Positions 62,968-64,000 of a DNA stretch of 64,000 nt are shown here, piece by piece; within the stretch, counting starts at the first letter, position 1; every line of letters begins with the position of its first letter. Made by a program: the position numbers and the translations under genes. The notes below the pieces were generated by a model that saw only the letters and a list, made by a program, of their open reading frames with translations, made no database searches and was not told the origin of the DNA. This DNA comes from Paludibacteraceae bacterium. GTDB lineage: Bacteria; Bacteroidota; Bacteroidia; Bacteroidales; Paludibacteraceae. The stretch covers positions 118,323 through 182,322 of the forward strand of contig JAFWOU010000004.1 in assembly GCA_017509715.1 (NCBI GenBank), written 5' to 3'.

Positions 62968-63225
62968 ATGAAAGCAGAACTGATTATACCAATTGATACG
63001 CTGAGAGGACAGCTTAGAAAAGACGGATACTATTTCAGGATGTACAAAGGCAAACAGATTGTGCAGCGGTGTCCGAACCGAAAGGGGCATGTAAAGACAG
63101 CGGCTGAAGCTATGAATCAAGAGAGGTTCATAGAGAAATATAGGAAGAAGAAATCGAAAGGCGAAAGGCTAATGGCGAAAGGACAAGCCCGCATAGAATG
63201 CGGGGAAATTAACATACATTATTAA
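62968..63225 (+). CDS. Unknown 85-residue protein
   Basis: I do not recognise a named family. The first half (IIPIDTLRGQLRKDGYYFRM, YKGKQIVQRCPNR) is well ordered. The second half (EKYRKKKSKGERLMAKGQAR) is coded by an aatcgaaaggcgaaaggct stutter and is probably an in-frame micro-repeat extension. The last codons include a perfect mini-hairpin (CCCGCATagaATGCGGG). Confidence 0.65.
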   Translation: MKAELIIPIDTLRGQLRKDGYYFRMYKGKQIVQRCPNRKGHVKTAAEAMNQERFIEKYRKKKSKGERLMAKGQARIECGEINIHY

Positions 63226-63226
63226 C

Positions 63227-63273
63227 CCATCCGCCAACATGGCGGATACAAAACCAAACCTAAACTACTATGG
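63227..63273 (+). promoter_or_regulatory. Leader module 1: hairpin plus AAACCAAACCTAAACT
   Basis: ATCCGCC-aacat-GGCGGAT is followed by aaaaccaaacctaaactac and the ATG of the next gene. The same layout precedes the third gene. Confidence 0.7.
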
Positions 63274-63611
63274 CAGAGATTAAACCCATGGCGCTCATTG
63301 AAAGTATGAGCAAGAAAGTGTGCGAGCACAGCGATGTGTACTTCCGCACGAACAAGAAAACCGGTAAGGTGTACACCGGAAAGTTGTGTAACCCGTCAAC
63401 GAAGGAGCCGAGCGAGAACCAGACGAAGGCAAAAGCCCGTTTTGCGAAAGTGTCGGCGGCTGTACGTGCGATTCTGGCAGGATCGAGCGAGCAGAAGACT
63501 CAGTTGGTAGCCGAGTACAAGGCACAGAACAAGATCGGAACGCTCTTCGGCTATGCGATGCACAAGCTGAACGGGAACTACGACGCGAACGGAGATCCTA
63601 TTGGGGATTAA
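63270..63611 (+). CDS. Unknown 113-residue protein
   Basis: I do not recognise it. It is a basic N-terminal half (SDVYFRTNKKTGKVYTGKLC, NPSTKEPSENQTKAKARFAK) with a helical C-terminal half (AVRAILAGSSEQKTQLVAEY). Length and composition resemble small structural or DNA-binding proteins of phages and mobile elements. It shares a leader type with the next gene. Confidence 0.7.
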   Translation: MAEIKPMALIESMSKKVCEHSDVYFRTNKKTGKVYTGKLCNPSTKEPSENQTKAKARFAKVSAAVRAILAGSSEQKTQLVAEYKAQNKIGTLFGYAMHKLNGNYDANGDPIGD

Positions 63612-63635
63612 AAATTAAGAATTAAAAATTATCAA

Positions 63636-63714
63636 GATCGCCCATATATGGTCGATACATAAGAGACCATGCGGGCGATCGCAAAAAACCCAAACCTAAA
63701 CTTTAGAACTATGG
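63636..63714 (+). promoter_or_regulatory. Leader module 2: hairpin plus AAACCCAAACCTAAACT
   Basis: GATCGCCC pairs with GGGCGATC and ATGGTC with GACCAT. Then comes aaaacccaaacctaaactt and the ATG. It matches leader module 1 in both the stem and the A/C-rich element. Confidence 0.75.
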
Positions 63715-63968
63715 CAAATGTAATTTTTAGTGCCGGTATCGATAGCGTATCCGGCGCATTGAGCAAGCCGAGCAAGAGCGGTCAGCACTCTTGCAACAAG
63801 ATGCTGTTGGCAACCCACCGTACGGCACCTACGGAGAACAACCATTGTAACCGTCTGTACCTGCGCAAGAAGGTAGAGCGCAACACCAAGCCTTCGGCCT
63901 ATGAGCTGCAGCTCCGCTCGCGCTTCGGACAGGCAGAGATGAAGTCCGGATCAGAGAGGTCGAGATAG
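63711..63968 (+). CDS. Unknown small basic protein, possibly C-terminally frameshifted
   Basis: The start is set at the ATGGCAAATG that follows the leader module (85 residues). MANVIFSAGIDSVSGALSKP, then CNKMLLATHRTAPTENNHCN and RLYLRKKVERNTKPSAYELQ, is rich in basic and Ser residues. The tail after RSRFGQAEM turns into KSGSERSR and stops, which looks like a frameshift or edge effect. The YELQLRSRFG stretch resembles TKAKARFAK of the preceding protein, so the two may be distant relatives. Confidence 0.6.
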   Translation: MANVIFSAGIDSVSGALSKPSKSGQHSCNKMLLATHRTAPTENNHCNRLYLRKKVERNTKPSAYELQLRSRFGQAEMKSGSERSR

Positions 63969-64000
63969 AACTTCTCGATCGGCGTGGCGAGCAGAAGTCC

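Overview
The window is a chromosomal segment of a Bacteroidales bacterium. The evidence is the undivided rpsL to rplQ ribosomal block, the zinc-free forms of S14 and L36, a pyrophosphate-dependent phosphofructokinase, an insert-bearing IspG, DUF975/DUF6048/DUF7935-type proteins, and above all nine promoters of the Bacteroidetes type (TTTG or CTTG, a 20-21 nt spacer, then TAnnTTTG). Genus cannot be fixed from the sequence alone.

Layout. 1-1.3 kb (+): the end of rsgA and a DUF975 membrane protein, closed by a bidirectional terminator. 1.3-22.6 kb (-): one long co-oriented block, rpsL-rpsG-fusA-S10-spc-alpha (rplQ last), running straight into aspS (archaeal type), a Fur-family regulator and a lipoprotein. 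23-28 kb (+): a two-gene unit made of a two-TM channel-like protein with a C-terminal RyR domain and a membrane-tethered protein with a TIR/DUF4062-like N-terminus, followed by two Bacteroidetes proteins of unknown function. 28-37.3 kb (+): tkt, leuS, ispG, PPi-PFK and a secreted repeat protein, with tRNA-Lys(UUU) on the minus strand. 37.5-38 kb: tRNA-Gln(CUG) with a cluster of palindromic and hairpin repeats and copies of its own 3' end. 38-39.5 kb (-): Nudix, DEDDh exonuclease and GNAT genes. 39.7-47.5 kb (-): about eighteen small detoxification, repair and redox genes packed head to tail with many ATGA overlaps. Several are internally deleted in frame, two are domain fusions, and two encode near-identical 37-residue microproteins. 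48-56.3 kb (-): a complete Wadjet (JetABCD) anti-plasmid system, an AlbA_2/Schlafen-type regulator and a decayed Fic gene. 56.6-64 kb: a mobile-element-like region with a primase/helicase-like protein, two small unknown genes, a three-gene operon of unknown function and, divergently, three small unknown genes with hairpin-separated leaders.

How the parts work together. The minus-strand ribosomal block supplies translation and Sec export. The 23 kb pair looks like a sensor plus channel signalling unit. The 40-47 kb operon looks like a stress and detoxification array held together by translational coupling. The 48-64 kb region is a defence island merging into a mobile element.

Two signals pervade the window and are not ordinary annotation. 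(1) Stuttering micro-repeats, in which 5-10 nt words repeat with small changes, sit at gene junctions and sometimes inside genes in frame; one forms the linker of a metallo-beta-lactamase/rubredoxin fusion. (2) Structured repeats are found near the tRNA genes: a roughly 70-nt hairpin with compensatory base changes between its two copies, and a 33-bp palindrome present three times.
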